Source: Dromiciops gliroides (Eukaryota; Chordata; Mammalia; Microbiotheria; Microbiotheriidae). From it: a stretch of DNA of 64,000 nt. Where the stretch lies: the NCBI RefSeq assembly GCF_019393635.1, contig NC_057862.1, positions 94,921,159-94,985,158 of the forward strand. The letters run 5' to 3'. The translations under genes and the position numbers were made by a program. Of this stretch, positions 62,795-64,000 are shown one piece after another. The stretch's first letter is position 1, and every line of letters begins with the position of its first letter. The notes beneath the pieces were generated by a model that saw only the letters and a program-made list of their open reading frames with translations, did no database searches and was not told where the DNA came from.

Positions 62795-63125
62795 GCAGAA
62801 GGAATAGCTGTACAAAGAATGAAACAATCCCAAGGACCTTGCATTCCAGTGACAGAGACAATATGTTTATGTGTGTGTATAATTATATATGTGTGTGTAT
62901 ATAGATGTATATGTATACTTACACACATACAGAGAGAGAATAAATATAAAAGGAATTAATACAAATATATACAAAGTAGTCAAATATAAGGTTGTTTGAG
63001 AGGGAGTGCACTAGTATTTAGGGGGGATCAGGAAAGGTTTTTTGCAAATGATGGTGATTGAGCTCTATCTTAAATGAAGAGAGTCACCCTGTGAAACAAG
63101 TAAAGAATGAGCACATTTCAGGCAT
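62795..63125 (-). repeat. L2 3' region, diverged
   Basis: AAGGACCTTGCATTCCAGTG, GGGGGATCAGGAAAGGTTTT and GATTGAGCTCTATCTTAAAT, with a TG/TA tract at 62860-62945 inside. Confidence 0.55.
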
Positions 63126-63480
63126 GTGTGTGTGTGTGGGGGGGGTGGAGATGGGGCAGTGATTCGTTCCCAAAACTGTCCCACTGAAGCTGCAGTATTT
63201 TATTAAGAGATTTCAGCTCAACAACGGTGTAGGTCAGATTGGTATTCCATACAACAGTTACCCAAAGCTAAGTAGGCTGAGCTTGGCCCAAAGTAGTTAA
63301 AATGAAAATTTTCATAGCTAGCAACCTGTGGCCTTGTATAAGAACACATTCTGCCTGCTTTTAGGCAGGATGAGAACAAGTGTTCATCTGGAACAAAAGG
63401 TCACAGGGTGAAATTTGACATCAGGTTTTAGGTATTTTCCCAACATTAATAATGAGACAAGGATTGGGGAGTAGCAGAAG
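63126..63480. other. No gene or repeat recognised
   Basis: Short TG and G runs at 63125-63145, then unassigned sequence. Confidence 0.4.
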
Positions 63481-63497
63481 ATTGTGCTTATATATTT

Positions 63498-63556
63498 ATA
63501 TGTGTGTGTGTGTGTGTATACATATATACACACACACATATATACATACATATATA
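63498..63556. repeat. TG/TA/CA microsatellite, partly palindromic
   Basis: TGTGTGTGTGTGTGTGTATA followed by CATATATACACACACACA, so the strand can fold on itself. Confidence 0.9.
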
Positions 63557-63589
63557 GTTAAAGTATTTCCCAATTAAATATAAATAATT

Positions 63590-64000
63590 TTAAAATTTAA
63601 CATTTTAACATTAAATTTTTAAAACTTTTTAGTTTCAAATTCTCTCTCTTCCTAATAACCCTTCCCTTTTCATTTAGCAGGCAAGCACTGTGATATTAAT
63701 TATACATGTAAAGTCATGTAAAACATGTTTCCACATTACCACATTACAATAGGAAACACACACAGAGACACACACAAACCCCACAAAAAATAAAGTAAAA
63801 AAGTATGCTTCAACCTATGCTTTCTATGGCATTAGATGGCATTTTCCATCATGAATTCTTCAGAGTTGTCTTGGATCATTGTCTTGATTGGAGTAGCTGT
63901 CTTTCACAATTGTTCATCCTTACAATATTGTTGTTACTGTGTACAGTATTCTGGTGAGTAGAGGAATATTGCAAAAATCCTTTATAAATGCTACTTAATT
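63590..64000 (-). mobile_element. L1 LINE, 3' end (continues past the window)
   Basis: Antisense of the 3' UTR: AAAGTCATGTAAAACATGTT, CACAGAGACACACACAAACC, CATCATGAATTCTTCAGAGT, TGTCTTGGATCATTGTCTTG and TGTTACTGTGTACAGTATTC. The last corresponds to the TACAGTAACA part near 365 in the L1 at the window start. Confidence 0.75.

Overview
The window is mammalian, almost certainly marsupial DNA. It has no compact ORFs, operons or bacterial-type genes. It is packed with the repeat set typical of marsupials: L1, L2 and L3/CR1 LINEs, hAT DNA transposons, LTR relics and four classes of tRNA-type SINE. The many WSINE-type copies suggest an Australian lineage; that is inference from repeat content, not from a gene.

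SINE classes used below. Class A (WSINE-type) is about 150 bp, with a head like GGGGCAGCTAGGTGGC, read on the other strand as CACCTAGCTGCCCC. Class B has the same kind of head but ends near CCCCAAATGGGGTCATGA and ACTGAACAACAA. Class C is MIR-like, beginning with a TTATATAGC-type core and ending in the GTTAAGTGACTTGCCC half. Class D (MAR1/MIR-like) ends in AAAATGAGG followed by a AAGGTCCCTTCCAG type tail. Family names are from memory of consensus sequences. I could not run RepeatMasker, so most repeat edges are accurate to about 10 bp unless a target-site duplication is stated.

Layout. 1-13.8 kb: L1 3' end, two LTR relics of one family, hAT elements, and old L3/CR1 on the minus strand. 13.88-15.19 kb: a broken ERV1-like relic with a 4-bp target duplication. 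16.8-18.2 kb: sequence with little repeat content, leading into a CpG island at 18.2-18.9 kb. The island holds the only convincing gene signal: a G-rich 5' leader with a six-codon upstream ORF, a start codon at 18591, and a strong splice donor at 18631. The exon encodes MSGKEAGGDAGPR plus one base, and I could not name the gene. From 18.6 kb to the end the sequence looks like a large first intron on the plus strand, or intron plus intergenic DNA. I found no further exon I could defend. 19-64 kb: repeat mosaic with many nested insertions.

The most informative structures are: a hAT with intact terminal repeats and a perfect 8-bp duplication, carrying a later SINE; a hAT relic that still encodes a readable transposase C-terminal (hATC) segment; two places where two SINEs sit head to tail bounded by three copies of one target sequence; a SINE inserted at the polyadenylation signal of an LTR; two pairs of related repeats I cannot assign; and one possible processed pseudogene. 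I saw no tRNA, rRNA, CRISPR array or novel multi-gene system.
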